A DNA stretch of 64,000 nucleotides, from NCBI RefSeq assembly GCF_900148505.1, contig NZ_FRXO01000001.1:998707-1062706 (forward strand). The letters run 5' to 3'. Origin of the DNA: Pseudoxanthobacter soli DSM 19599. GTDB taxonomy: Bacteria > Pseudomonadota > Alphaproteobacteria > Rhizobiales > Segnochrobactraceae. The notes beneath the pieces are model-generated. The model ran no database searches, was not told where the DNA came from, and was given only the letters and a program-made list of their open reading frames with translations. Positions 41,578 through 53,660 of the stretch are shown piece after piece (the stretch's first letter is position 1; each line of letters begins with the position of its first letter). Both the position numbers and the translations under genes were made by a program.

Positions 41578-43107
41578 TCAGGCCTTCTGGTCGTTGGCGA
41601 ACAGATCGCGATAGGTTTCGCGGAGGCTCGCCTTCTGAACCTTGCCCATCACGTTGCGGGGCAGACCTTCGACGAATACCACCCTCTTCGGCAGCTTGAA
41701 GCGCGCGACGCGGCCGTCGAGCGCGTGGATGACCGTGGCCTCGTCGATGACGGCGCCTTCCGCGCGCACCACCACGGCGACGACGGCCTCGCCGAAATCG
41801 GCATGGGCGACGCCGATCACGGCGCTTTCGACCACGCCGTCGAGGAGGTCGATCTCGGCCTCGATTTCCTTCGGATAGACGTTGAGCCCGCCCGAGATCA
41901 CCAGGTCCTTGCCGCGCCCGACGATGCGCAGATAGCCGTTGTCGTCTAGGCGGCCGAGATCGCCCGTGATGAAAAAGCCGTCTTCGCGGAACTCCGCCTT
42001 TGTCTTCTCCGGCAGCCGCCAATATCCCTTGAAGACGTTCGGCCCCTTCACCTCGATCATGCCGATATCGCCGCGCAGGGCCGGCAGCCCGGTGCCGGTG
42101 TCGGCGATGCGCACGGAGACGCCCGGCAGCGGCAGGCCGACCGTGCCGGCGATCCGCTCGCCCTCGGAGGGGTTCGAGGTGATCATCCCGGTCTCGGTCA
42201 TGCCGTAGCGCTCGAGGATGGCGTGGCCGGTGCGCTCGGAAAACGCCTGGAAGGTTTCCGGCAGCATGGGCGCGGAGCCGGAGATGAACAGTCGCATGTG
42301 GCGGGCCGCTTCGCGGGTCAGGCCCGGATGCTGCAACAGCCGCACATAGAAAGTCGGCACACCCATCAGCACGCTCGCCCGAGGCAGCAGATGGATGATC
42401 TCCCCCGCGTCGAACTTCGGCAGGAACAGCATCGACGCCCCGGCCATCATCACCGTGTTGATGGCGACGAACAGGCCGTGAGTATGGAAGATCGGGAGCG
42501 CGTGGATCAGGACGTCTGACCGTTCGATCTGCCAGGCGTCGATCAGGGTCAGCGCGTTCGACAACAGATTGTCGTGGGTCAGCATCGCGCCCTTCGAGCG
42601 CCCGGTGGTGCCGGAGGTATAGAGCAGGGCCGCGATGTCGTCGGGCCCCCGCGCCACATCTTCGAACGCCGCCGGAAAGTGCGCCGCGCGCTCCATGAGC
42701 GAGCCGTCCGCCTCGGTGCCGAGGGTCGCGACCGCATCGACGCCGCGGGCGAGCGCGACCGTCTCGAGGCCCGCTTCGGCCCCGGGGGCGCCGATCACGA
42801 GCTTCGGTTCGGCATCGCCGATGAAATAATCGAGTTCGACCAGCGTGTAGGCGGGATTGAGGGGCAGGAACACGGCACCCGCGCGCACGCAGGCGATATA
42901 GAGCACGATCGCCTCGACGCTCTTTTCGACCTGCACGGCGACGCGATCGCCGGGGCGCACGCCATAATCAACCAGCGCATTCGCCATGCGCCCGGACAGG
43001 CCGATCAGGTCGCCATAGGTCAGACGGCGGCCGCCCACAGGATCGATGAAGATCTTTCCCGGCCCCGGCATCCGCTCCCGCATCGACGAGGCGAGATGAT
43101 TGGTCAT
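41578..43107 (-). CDS. matB: Malonyl-CoA synthetase (malonate-CoA ligase)
   Basis: A 509-residue adenylate-forming ligase that makes malonyl-CoA from malonate, ATP and CoA. Adenylation motifs are YTSGTTGRSKGA (P-loop), RYGMTETGM and FFITGDLGRLDDNGYLRIVGR, and the C-terminal catalytic Lys is in MGKVQK. MIEVKGPNVFKGYWR and SGGLNVYPKEIE are close to rhizobial and Rhodopseudomonas MatB, where the enzyme detoxifies or uses malonate. The start at 43107 follows GGAG and fits family length; the frame is open upstream. matA and matC are not beside it. A methylmalonyl- or related acyl-CoA specificity cannot be excluded. Confidence 0.9.
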   Translation of the reverse strand: MTNHLASSMRERMPGPGKIFIDPVGGRRLTYGDLIGLSGRMANALVDYGVRPGDRVAVQVEKSVEAIVLYIACVRAGAVFLPLNPAYTLVELDYFIGDAEPKLVIGAPGAEAGLETVALARGVDAVATLGTEADGSLMERAAHFPAAFEDVARGPDDIAALLYTSGTTGRSKGAMLTHDNLLSNALTLIDAWQIERSDVLIHALPIFHTHGLFVAINTVMMAGASMLFLPKFDAGEIIHLLPRASVLMGVPTFYVRLLQHPGLTREAARHMRLFISGSAPMLPETFQAFSERTGHAILERYGMTETGMITSNPSEGERIAGTVGLPLPGVSVRIADTGTGLPALRGDIGMIEVKGPNVFKGYWRLPEKTKAEFREDGFFITGDLGRLDDNGYLRIVGRGKDLVISGGLNVYPKEIEAEIDLLDGVVESAVIGVAHADFGEAVVAVVVRAEGAVIDEATVIHALDGRVARFKLPKRVVFVEGLPRNVMGKVQKASLRETYRDLFANDQKA

Positions 43108-43316
43108 CGTCAGGGTCTCCAGCCCAGTCTTCTCGTCGCCGGGATCGGCGGTCCCGTTCGCGGTCGGCTCTCGCCCGGACCGTACAGAGCGCCGGCGGGA
43201 CCGGGCACGGCAGTCTGTCGGCAGATCTTCGAACCGATTATATTGTGCGTCCAAGGGAAAACAGGAGCGGAACGGCGGATTTTCCCGCGCCTCGTGGCGG
43301 TTTGGTTAGCGTCTTC

Positions 43317-44099
43317 TTATTCCGGGGGCATGAAGCTGCCAAGCGGCCGCCGCTGGTGGCCCGCAGCGTCGAAATTGGCTGGATCGAGCCACGCCTCGAA
43401 CCCGGCCTTCAGCGGCGGCCATTCGCCGTCCAGGATCGAGAACCAGGCGGTATCGCGGCTCCGTCCCTTGTAGACGAGCGCCTGGCGGAAAATGCCTTCG
43501 AAACGGAAGCCGAAACGCGCCGCCGCGGCCCGCGAGGGGGCGTTGAGGTGATCGCACTTCCACTCGAAGCGACGATAACCGAGTTCGTCGAACACCCGGC
43601 GCATCAGGAGAAAGATCGCCTCCGTCGCGCCCACGGTGCGCTGCAGACGGGGCGTGAAATTGATGCTGCCGACCTCGATGACACCGTTCGCCGGGTCGAT
43701 CCGCATCAGAGACAGCACGCCGACCGTCTCGCCGCTGGCATTGTCGACGACGGCGTGGAACTGCGGATCCTCCGAGGTCGACGCTGCCGCAAGCCACTGA
43801 TCGAACGCGCTGCGGTCTGCCGGCTGGTCGGTGAACAGATAGGTCCAGTTGTGGCCGGAGAGGTCGAGCGACTGGTTCGCGAAGAAACTGTCGCCATGGC
43901 GGGCGGGATCGAGCGGCTCCAGCGACACCACGCGGCCGGCGACGGCGGTGCGCGGCGGCCGGGGACGGGTCACCCAGCCCGGCACGGCGACCCCGATCGG
44001 CTGGCCGAACGCATTCCAGGCCGCCGGGGGTGGATCGCAGACAACGGCGGTCTCGGCCTTCCCCTGCGGAACGTCGCTCTGGCCTCGTCCTGTCTCCAC
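43317..44099 (-). CDS. GNAT-family N-acetyltransferase (RimJ/RimL-like)
   Basis: A roughly 260-residue acetyltransferase. The GNAT core begins at VVSLEPLDPARHGDSFF near residue 58. It includes GVLSLMRIDPANGVIEVGSINF, the acetyl-CoA pyrophosphate-binding region RTVGATEAIFLLMRRVFDELG, and FEWKCDHLNAPSRAAAARFGFRFEG. It matches the larger GNAT proteins that acetylate N-termini or amino groups of small molecules. A GTG start at 44099 with AAGG upstream is used; an internal GTG is possible. It lies 209 bp upstream of matB on the same strand and 269 bp from the divergent lipase gene. The acceptor is unknown. Confidence 0.87.
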   Translation of the reverse strand: METGRGQSDVPQGKAETAVVCDPPPAAWNAFGQPIGVAVPGWVTRPRPPRTAVAGRVVSLEPLDPARHGDSFFANQSLDLSGHNWTYLFTDQPADRSAFDQWLAAASTSEDPQFHAVVDNASGETVGVLSLMRIDPANGVIEVGSINFTPRLQRTVGATEAIFLLMRRVFDELGYRRFEWKCDHLNAPSRAAAARFGFRFEGIFRQALVYKGRSRDTAWFSILDGEWPPLKAGFEAWLDPANFDAAGHQRRPLGSFMPPE

Positions 44100-44368
44100 G
44101 GCACACCTTCATGTCACGCTACACGCGCGCTCCCGGTGTGGCGCGCGTCACGGATCATGCGTCAGGACCACGGCAAAGGCAAAATGCCGATAGCGGACAC
44201 AGGCTTGCCTCAGAGCGGCATTGCGACGCCCCGCGCGAGCCGTCGTGTCGTCGACAATGGTGGCCCGGCCATGCAGGATGCCACGCAACCCGCCCAATCC
44301 GTCTCATCCAACCCGTCTCTTCCCAACCCGTCCCGCCCCGCCGATATCCCTGTCCTCCGAGGCGCACC

Positions 44369-45622
44369 TTGCCCGCAATCCGCCGCCCTTTCCGCCCGGC
44401 TCTCAACGCCGCCGCCGCTCTTCTCGTCGTTCTCGTGCTCTGGAGACCGGGCGAGGTCGCGGCGCGAAACGCGGGCGAGAATGCGACCACAGCGGCGGCC
44501 AGGCTCACGGCCTTCTACGATCCACCGTCGCTGTCCCTCAACGCGCGCGCCGGCGAACTGCTGCGCGCCGAGCCGATGGACGGAGGCCTTCCCGGCGCAA
44601 GGGCCTACCGGCTGCTCTATGTCACCACGGGCATCAACGGCACGCCGATCGCGTCCTCGGGGGTCGCCTATCTGCCGGACGCGCCAGCGGCCGAGCCGCG
44701 TCCGGTGGTCGCCTGGGCGCATCCGACCACCGGCATCTCGCGAACCTGCGCGCCCTCGCTGCGGGACGCGGCCCTGGCCGGCACCATTCCCGGTCTCGCC
44801 GAACTCATCGCCGCCGGCAACGTGGTGGTCGCGACCGACTATCCCGGGCTCGGAACGCCGGGCACGAACGCCTATCTCGTCGGGGATGCCGAAGGCCGCG
44901 CCGTGCTCGATTCCGTCCGAGCGGTTCGTTCATTATCCGGGAGCGGCGCGGGCGATGCCTTCGCCGTGTTCGGTCACTCGCAGGGCGGTCAGGCCGCGCT
45001 GTTCACCGGCCTCCTCGCCGCGCGCTACGCCCCGGAGCTCGACCTCAAGGGCGTCGTCGCGGCCGCGCCCGTCACGCTCATGGAAAGCGCCCTTTCGGCG
45101 AGCCGGAAGACGGCGCTCGGGCGCACCATCATCGGCATGACGCTGGCCTCCTGGAGCCGGGTCTACCGCGGAGAGCACCTGGACGAGCACACGATCCTCG
45201 GCCGGTTCCCGAAACCCTTCGCCGATCTCGTGCTCGAAGGCTGCCTTGAGACCGCCGACGATCTCGCCCGGATCGAGCGGATCGCCGGCGCGGACGCGGA
45301 CGATCTGCTCGGCTTCACGGGGATGTCGGTGTTCGGCCATGCGCCGTGGCCGGGCCTGCTGGCGCGCAACACAGCGCAGCCGCTGCCGAAGGCCGTTCCG
45401 CTGCTCATTCTGCAAGGGGGCGAGGACGACATCGTTCCCGCCATCCAGACCCGCACCTATGTCGAGCGGGCCTGCGCAGACGGCCGGGCGGTCGAGGTGC
45501 TCTACCAGCCCGCCCGGAACCACTATGTCATCGCGCTGTCGAACGGAACGGCCATCGCCGAATGGATCGCCGGACGGTTCGCGGACCGGCCCGCGCGGGA
45601 CGATTGCGGCAAGCCGTGGTGA
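44369..45622 (+). CDS. Secreted lipase/esterase (secretory lipase family)
   Basis: A roughly 417-residue alpha/beta hydrolase with an N-terminal hydrophobic signal (ALNAAAALLVVLVLW) preceded by basic residues. The nucleophile motif is GHSQGG (about residue 200), VVATDYPGLGTPGTNAYL precedes it, and the charge relay is completed by ILQGGEDDIVP and the late His in NHYVIAL. This is the layout of secretory (LIP-type) lipases and related bacterial esterases. The start is uncertain: a TTG at 44369 with GAGG six bases upstream gives a proper signal peptide, while the frame itself opens much earlier. Two further Cys in the mature part may form a disulfide. Confidence 0.82.
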   Translation: MPAIRRPFRPALNAAAALLVVLVLWRPGEVAARNAGENATTAAARLTAFYDPPSLSLNARAGELLRAEPMDGGLPGARAYRLLYVTTGINGTPIASSGVAYLPDAPAAEPRPVVAWAHPTTGISRTCAPSLRDAALAGTIPGLAELIAAGNVVVATDYPGLGTPGTNAYLVGDAEGRAVLDSVRAVRSLSGSGAGDAFAVFGHSQGGQAALFTGLLAARYAPELDLKGVVAAAPVTLMESALSASRKTALGRTIIGMTLASWSRVYRGEHLDEHTILGRFPKPFADLVLEGCLETADDLARIERIAGADADDLLGFTGMSVFGHAPWPGLLARNTAQPLPKAVPLLILQGGEDDIVPAIQTRTYVERACADGRAVEVLYQPARNHYVIALSNGTAIAEWIAGRFADRPARDDCGKPW

Positions 45623-45937
45623 AGGGGGATCAGGTGTCGTGGGCGTCGCTCCGCCGGGTCGCGGGGACCTAAGGCGCGCCTTGATGGCGAAGCCGGAGCG
45701 CCCGGCCGCTCTCCGCACTGACCTCCCCCGAACCGACATCCCCGCCATGCCCCGGCGTGCCTTCCGCCGTCGCCGGCGCGCGCGCTAGATGACGGCAGGT
45801 CCGGATCGAGGCGATCCGGACGACAGCAAGAGGCCGACGCTGCCCGCTGGGGTGTGATGTTGCCCGGACGGATCGCGGCGTCCGGGCGCACCGCGCGTCA
45901 GATGCCGCCGCGTCCGCCGTCGCTTGCCGGTACCGCC
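45623..45937. other. Intergenic region, no gene recognised
   Basis: The 315 bp between the lipase and the bestrophin-like gene hold no convincing coding frame. No terminator with a U-tract was found. Confidence 0.45.
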
Positions 45938-46876
45938 ATGATCATCCGCGACCGCCCGGGCTTCTACGACCTTCTGTTCACCGTGCGCGGTTCCGTGCTG
46001 CCGCGGATCAAGTGCCAGCTTGCGCTCAGCATGGCGCTCGCCTGCCTTGTCGTCGGCCTCGACTGGCTGCTGCCGTCATCGCGCATCTTCACGCTGACCA
46101 CGGTTCCGTTCACGCTGATCGGGCTGGCGCTCGCCATCTTCCTCGGTTTTCGCAACAGCGCGAGCTACGACCGGTGGTGGGAAGGCCGCAAACTGTGGGG
46201 CGACGTCGTGATCCGAACGCGCTCCGCCACCCGCCTGATCCTGTCGCACCTCCACCCCTCCGACCGAGACCCGGCACAGGCCGAGCGGATGACGATGGCG
46301 CTGGTGGCGTTCGCCTATCTGCTCAAGCGCCACCTCCGGGACGGCACCGATGGCGACGCCCGCGGTTCCGACGGCCGCGCCTTCTTACCGGCCGACATCG
46401 CCGCTTCTATCTCCGGTGCCGCAAACCCGCCCGATGCCGCCCTTGGCCTGATCAGCCGGGAACTGGCGCAGGCGGCGGCGGAGGGACGGATCGATCCGAT
46501 GAACGTCGCCTCGATCGAGGGGTGCCTGACCGCGCTCGCCGCCGACCAAGGCGGCTGCGAACGGCTGAAGACCACACCGCTGCCGTTCGCCTATTCGCTG
46601 CTGCTGCACCGCACGGCCTATCTCTATTGCCTCGCGCTGCCGTTCGGCCTTGCCGGGATCACCGGGCTGATGACGCCGTTCGTGGTGGGAATCGTGTCCT
46701 ACACCATCTTCGGCCTCGACGCGCTCGGCGACGAGATCGAACAGCCGTTCGGAATGATGCCGAACAACCTGCCGCTCGATGCCATCTGCCGCCGCATCGA
46801 GATCGACCTTCTCGCCGCCCTCGGCCGCACCGATCTGCCGCCCGCTCTGACGCCGAAGGAATTCTGGCTGACCTGA
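45938..46876 (+). CDS. Bestrophin-like (YneE/UPF0187) membrane channel protein
   Basis: A 312-residue bestrophin-family protein. The N-terminal helices LALSMALACLVVGLDWLLP and TLIGLALAIFLGFRNSASYDRWWEGRKLWGDVV hold the family's FLGFRxxxxYxRWWEGR motif, and the C-terminal pair of helices PFGLAGITGLMTPFVVGIVSYT precedes DEIEQPFGMMPNNLPLD. Bacterial members form pentameric cation or anion channels in the inner membrane. The ATG at 45938 is chosen because the upstream frame is Arg/Pro-rich and family-atypical. It has no close functional neighbours. Confidence 0.9.
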   Translation: MIIRDRPGFYDLLFTVRGSVLPRIKCQLALSMALACLVVGLDWLLPSSRIFTLTTVPFTLIGLALAIFLGFRNSASYDRWWEGRKLWGDVVIRTRSATRLILSHLHPSDRDPAQAERMTMALVAFAYLLKRHLRDGTDGDARGSDGRAFLPADIAASISGAANPPDAALGLISRELAQAAAEGRIDPMNVASIEGCLTALAADQGGCERLKTTPLPFAYSLLLHRTAYLYCLALPFGLAGITGLMTPFVVGIVSYTIFGLDALGDEIEQPFGMMPNNLPLDAICRRIEIDLLAALGRTDLPPALTPKEFWLT

Positions 46877-47097
46877 CCGGCCTCCCGGCCACCGGCAGAC
46901 AGCGGACCAGCACGTCGGCAGACCGATCATCAGCACACCGGCAGACAAGCGCGCCGGTCCCCTCCCGCCGCACGGTCCTCCCCGCCCGACGCGCCCTCCG
47001 CGGGGTGCCGAGCGAACATCGACGGTGTCTGACAGCGAAGCCGCACCTGTCCGGCACGATGCACGACGCCCCGCTCAACGCTGCCGTCTATCGAGGC

Positions 47098-47131
47098 GGC
47101 CAAGTCGCTTGCGGCCAAGTCGCTTGCGGCC
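47098..47131. repeat. Tandem repeat, 15-bp unit, two copies plus four bases
   Basis: GGCCAAGTCGCTTGC occurs twice without a mismatch (47098-47112 and 47113-47127) followed by GGCC. It is in non-coding DNA and could vary in copy number by slippage. Confidence 0.8.
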
Positions 47132-47492
47132 ATCGCGCGCGGCCGATGTACGACGATCGGCTCGCTTTCAGCCGGATGCTCCAAGGCTCCAAAGCATGTG
47201 AGGCGTGCCAAAGCGGCAAATCGGACCATACCCGCAAAAGCGCATGCACATGCGCATCCGGCGCCAGGCATCGAAATGACGCCGGCATCCGGAACATAGA
47301 CTACCGTCGCGTCCGCTTCTTAAAGCCAGCACAGCCTTCTGATGTCCAAATCAGACTGCGCCCTTCCAGGACTTCTGTCAACAAAAATCTTTATAAAACA
47401 ATGACTTATAAGATGGTCACCATTTCCGAAGAACCGCTCTCTTCCCTGCGCAAGCCGGTTCCGAAAGGCGTATAGATGCTGAAACGAAACCG

Positions 47493-47517
47493 GGCGCGGA
47501 TGCTTCGCACCCGCGCC
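47493..47517 (-). terminator. Probable gyrA terminator
   Basis: Read on the minus strand: GGCGCGG, inner GTGCGAAGCAT, CCGCGCC, followed by CGGTTTCGTTTC. The stem is 7 bp plus an inner 3 bp after one mismatch, about 90 bp downstream of the gyrA stop. The U-tract is broken by C and G, so it is a moderate candidate. Confidence 0.5.
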
Positions 47518-47602
47518 TGGCAAAATTCCAACTCGATTTCCGTCTGGCCCGCTTGCCGGGCGACAGCCAAAGCCCTGCCCGTCACATGCGCGGGGGTGAC
47601 GC

Positions 47603-50368
<2,766 letters not shown>

Positions 50369-50648
50369 GTTCTTATTCCGTCGTCGTTTGAGGTCGCACG
50401 CCTTATAGCCGATTCAGGCGCCGGGGCCAAATATTGCGGACGACGCCCGCTAAGGAAAAAATTCGATCACTTTCAATATTTTATCGGCGACGCCGAGAGC
50501 CGCTCACGGGGCTTTGCGGCGGGGATGGGGCGGCGCGACGGCCAATGCGCCGCAGCATCCTCCGCCGCCTGCCGTCGACGCGGGCCGGCGGTTCGTCCTA
50601 TCGTCTCTACCAGTGGCCAGATGGCACGATCCGGCGGGGGCTGAAGAC

Positions 50649-51278
50649 ATGGATTTGCAGGCGTTGCTGAGCGCGTTCACGACGTTGTTCGTGATCGTGG
50701 ACCCGCTGGCTCTGGCGCCCATCTTCCTCGCCACGACGTCGTGGGCGCAACCAGGGGAACGGCGTCAGGTCGCGACGCGGGCGGTGGTGACGGCCGGGAT
50801 CATCCTGATCGTGTTCGCCGTCGCCGGCTCGGCGATCCTGCGATTGCTCGGCATCAGCCTGCCGGCTTTCCGTGTCGCCGGGGGGCTGCTGCTGTTCTGG
50901 ATCGCGTTCGAAATGGTGTTCTCCAGTCGGGAGGACCGCGCCAAGGCCCCCATTATCGAGCAGGCCGGCCGCGCCGACGAACTGCGCCGCATCGCGGTGT
51001 TTCCGCTGGCGGTTCCGCTGCTCTCCGGCCCGGGCGCGATCTCCGCCGTGGTGGTGCTCGCGACCCAGTTCCCCGGCATTCTCGGTCTCAGCGTGCTGAT
51101 CGCGATCATCGTGCTGACGATGGCGATCACCTACGCGATCTTCCGCACCGCCGCCCCGGTCGACCGCTTCGTCGGCGAGACCGGCCGCGTGATCGCGACA
51201 CGGCTGCTCGGCGTGCTGCTCGCCGCGCTGGCGGTGCAGATCGTCGCCGATGGCGTCCGCGCCTTTCTTCAGTCTTGA
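50649..51278 (+). CDS. MarC-family integral membrane protein
   Basis: A 209-residue protein with six hydrophobic segments of the MarC/YhgN family. The N-terminal FTTLFVIVDPLALAPIFLA is the family hallmark, and VFPLAVPLLSGPGAISAVVV lies in the middle. The earlier link to multiple antibiotic resistance has not held up for the family, so function is unknown; a transporter role is suspected. The frame opens upstream, but ATG 50649 with GGGGGCTGA before it matches the family start. MarC genes are often found between gyrA and ssb in alphaproteobacteria. Confidence 0.9.
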   Translation: MDLQALLSAFTTLFVIVDPLALAPIFLATTSWAQPGERRQVATRAVVTAGIILIVFAVAGSAILRLLGISLPAFRVAGGLLLFWIAFEMVFSSREDRAKAPIIEQAGRADELRRIAVFPLAVPLLSGPGAISAVVVLATQFPGILGLSVLIAIIVLTMAITYAIFRTAAPVDRFVGETGRVIATRLLGVLLAALAVQIVADGVRAFLQS

Positions 51279-51403
51279 ACGCCCATCCCACCAAATTTCG
51301 GCGCCGACGGGATGCGTTGCCGCGACTAAGGTGACGGCGAAGGGACCCGCCAGGCCGCGCGTGTGCCGGGGCGCGTGGGCCGGGGCGATTGGGACAGTCA
51401 GCG

Positions 51404-52987
51404 ATGAAAATGCAGCGCGAGATCGGGCTTCTCGGCCTGACCTTCATCGGCGTGAGCGGCGTGATCGGCTCGGGATGGCTGTTCGCACCGCTCCAGGCGG
51501 TGCAGCTCGCCGGGCCGGCGGCGATCCTCGCCTGGGTGGTCGGCGGCGCGGCCATGTTCCTTCTCGCGCTCACCTTCGCCGAGGTTTCGGCCATGCTGCC
51601 GGTCGCGGGCGGGCTCGGCCGGCTGCCGCAGTTCAGCCATGGCAAGACGGTGGCGATGGTGATGGGGTGGAGCGCCTGGGTCGGCTACAGCACGACGGCG
51701 CCGCTCGAGGTCGAGGCGACCCTGCGCTATCTCGGGCCGCACTTTCCGGCGCTCCAGCAGGCCGGATCGGACAGCCTTTCCGGCTTCGGCCTCACGATCG
51801 CCATCGCGATGGTCGGCCTGTTCACGCTCATCAACTATTACGGCGTCAAGCTGTTCGCCCGCATCAATTCGGGACTGACCTGGATCAAGCTGGTCATTCC
51901 GGTCGTCGTCATCGTGATGCTGATCATCACCAGCTTCGAGCCGTCCAATTTCACCGCCGCCGGCGGCTTCGCGCCCCACGGCATGCAGGGCGTGTTCAGC
52001 GCCGTCTCGAGCGGCGGCGTGATCGTGTCCTATATCGGCTTCCGCCACACCATCGATCTCGCCGGCGAAACCCGCAATCCCGGCTTCACCGTGCCGGTCG
52101 CGCTGCTCCTGTCGGTCGTCATCTGCTTTCTGGTCTATGGCGGGCTGCAACTCGCCTTCATCGGCGCGCTCAACCCCGCGGACATCGCCAACGGCTGGGA
52201 CAAGCTCAACGTCACCGGCACGTTCGGCGCCATCGGCGCGGTCGCATCCGGGCTCGGGCTCCTCTGGGTCGCGCGGCTCATCAATCTCGGCGCGGTGGTG
52301 GGGCCGTTCGGCGGCGCGCTCGTCTCCGTCGGCTCCAATGCGCGCCTGTCCTATGCGCTGGGCGAGAACGGCTTCTTTCCGCGCCGCATCGCAACCCTGT
52401 CCGACCGCGGCGTCCCGAGTGCGGCGCTGCTTCTCAACCTCGTCGTCTCGACGCTGATGTTCCTGTTCATCCCGTTCGAGGAACTGCTGCAGATCTGCGG
52501 CGCGGCCGTCACCCTGTCGTTCGCGGTCGGACCCGTCGTGCTGCTGGGCCTGCGCCGCATCGATCCCGACCGCCCGCGGCCCTTCCGGGTGCCGGCCGGA
52601 ACCATCGTCGCGACGGCTGCCTTCGCGGTCGCGACGCTCGTCATCTACTGGGGCGGCTGGGACACGGTTTGGCGGCTCGGCCTTTGCCTTCTCGTCGGCC
52701 TCGTCCTTTTCCTCGGCCGCGGCCTGAAGCACGGGCTTCACGATCTCGACCTGGCACAGGCCTGGTGGCTCCTGCCCTATTGCGCGGGGCTCGGCATCGC
52801 CTCCTATTGCAGCGCCTATGGCGGGGTCGGCATCCTGCCGCGCGGCCTCGATACCATCCTGCTGGTGGCGTTCTCGATCGCGATCCTGTTCGCAGCCGCA
52901 CGGCGCCCCGTCAGCCGCGAAACCTATGAGGGCTATCTCGCCGAGGACAGCGGGGCGCTGGCAACCAGCCGGCAGACCGGGCCTTGA
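51404..52987 (+). CDS. APC-family amino-acid permease
   Basis: A 527-residue transporter with about 12 to 14 hydrophobic segments of the amino-acid/polyamine/organocation family. Helix 1 holds the unwound substrate-binding motif GVSGVIGSGWLFAP, and helix 6 has the conserved SGGVIVSYIGFRH region. The family length is about 450-500, and the extra C-terminal helices (after about residue 400) make this a longer member. It follows the MarC gene by 125 bp on the same strand and converges on the DUF2306 gene. The substrate is unknown. Confidence 0.9.
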   Translation: MKMQREIGLLGLTFIGVSGVIGSGWLFAPLQAVQLAGPAAILAWVVGGAAMFLLALTFAEVSAMLPVAGGLGRLPQFSHGKTVAMVMGWSAWVGYSTTAPLEVEATLRYLGPHFPALQQAGSDSLSGFGLTIAIAMVGLFTLINYYGVKLFARINSGLTWIKLVIPVVVIVMLIITSFEPSNFTAAGGFAPHGMQGVFSAVSSGGVIVSYIGFRHTIDLAGETRNPGFTVPVALLLSVVICFLVYGGLQLAFIGALNPADIANGWDKLNVTGTFGAIGAVASGLGLLWVARLINLGAVVGPFGGALVSVGSNARLSYALGENGFFPRRIATLSDRGVPSAALLLNLVVSTLMFLFIPFEELLQICGAAVTLSFAVGPVVLLGLRRIDPDRPRPFRVPAGTIVATAAFAVATLVIYWGGWDTVWRLGLCLLVGLVLFLGRGLKHGLHDLDLAQAWWLLPYCAGLGIASYCSAYGGVGILPRGLDTILLVAFSIAILFAAARRPVSRETYEGYLAEDSGALATSRQTGP

Positions 52988-53146
52988 ACCACCGCGTCGC
53001 GTCCCAGCCCCTGGCGGATCGCCTGTGATGCGCCCCCGTTCGCGATCCGGCCCGACGGCCACCTGAACGGCAGATGTCCGGACCATCCTGACCGGCCGGC
53101 CGCGCTTCCGCGCCGGTCATGTCCGTCCATCCGCACGGGAAGCGAT

Positions 53147-53545
53147 CTAAGACCCGAACACCACCTGGTGCATGATCCGTCCGGGATAGAACGTGAACAG
53201 CCCGGCCAGCACCAGCGCCCACATGAACAGGTGACGCATGAAGCGCCGATGGCGCTCGACCGCGTGGATACGGGCAAAATAAGCGGCGAGCGGCACCGCG
53301 ATCAGCACCCAGAGCGACAGCAGATGGATCGGGCTCCACGGCCCGATCATCCGCAATTCGTGGATCCAGAACGAGGATATCGCGACGGCCATCATCAGCG
53401 CCGCCCAGCCCCAGCCGACCAGCCGGTGGGGAATGGTGCCCTTCGGCGCCGAGAGCTGCACGATCCCGACACCTAACGCCAGGAACGCCGTGAAGGCATG
53501 GATGCGGATCGCCAACGAGGCATTCAGAAGCGGCTCGAGGCTCAA
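53147..53545 (-). CDS. DUF2306 small membrane protein
   Basis: A 132-residue protein with four hydrophobic segments: IHAFTAFLALGVGIVQL, WGWAALMMAVAISSF, LLSLWVLIAVPLAAY and LFMWALVLAGLFTFYPG. HRLVGWGW and RHRRFMRH are the conserved basic/His elements of DUF2306. The open frame extends far upstream through the ssb region, but GAGGAGG six bases before a TTG at 53545 marks the real start. It lies 115 bp downstream of ssb on the same strand. Function unknown; conserved His residues might bind haem or metal. Confidence 0.82.
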   Translation of the reverse strand: MSLEPLLNASLAIRIHAFTAFLALGVGIVQLSAPKGTIPHRLVGWGWAALMMAVAISSFWIHELRMIGPWSPIHLLSLWVLIAVPLAAYFARIHAVERHRRFMRHLFMWALVLAGLFTFYPGRIMHQVVFGS

Positions 53546-53660
53546 AAGACGCCTCCTCTGCCAGAGATCCCCGGCGCAGTTCGGAACACGCCTGCGGGTC
53601 AGGCCTTCCTTCCGCTCCAGGCCGCGCCACCTCAGGACGAACAGATTCGCGCAACGGCGA

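Larger units (their letters stand above)
46877..47602. other. Long non-coding gap between convergent bestrophin and gyrA genes
   Basis: These 726 bp have no convincing protein gene. The part from about 47330 to 47480 is clearly richer in A+T than the surroundings. Inside are a two-copy 15-bp tandem repeat (47098), a 7-bp inverted repeat GCGCATG-CA-CATGCGC (47240-47255) and the likely gyrA terminator (47493-47517). No tRNA or known RNA gene was recognised. Confidence 0.55.

Noticed and set aside
47240..47255. GCGCATG-CA-CATGCGC inverted repeat as an operator
   Set aside because: It lies between two convergent gene ends, far from any start, so a regulatory role is unlikely; kept only as a mention in the gap description.
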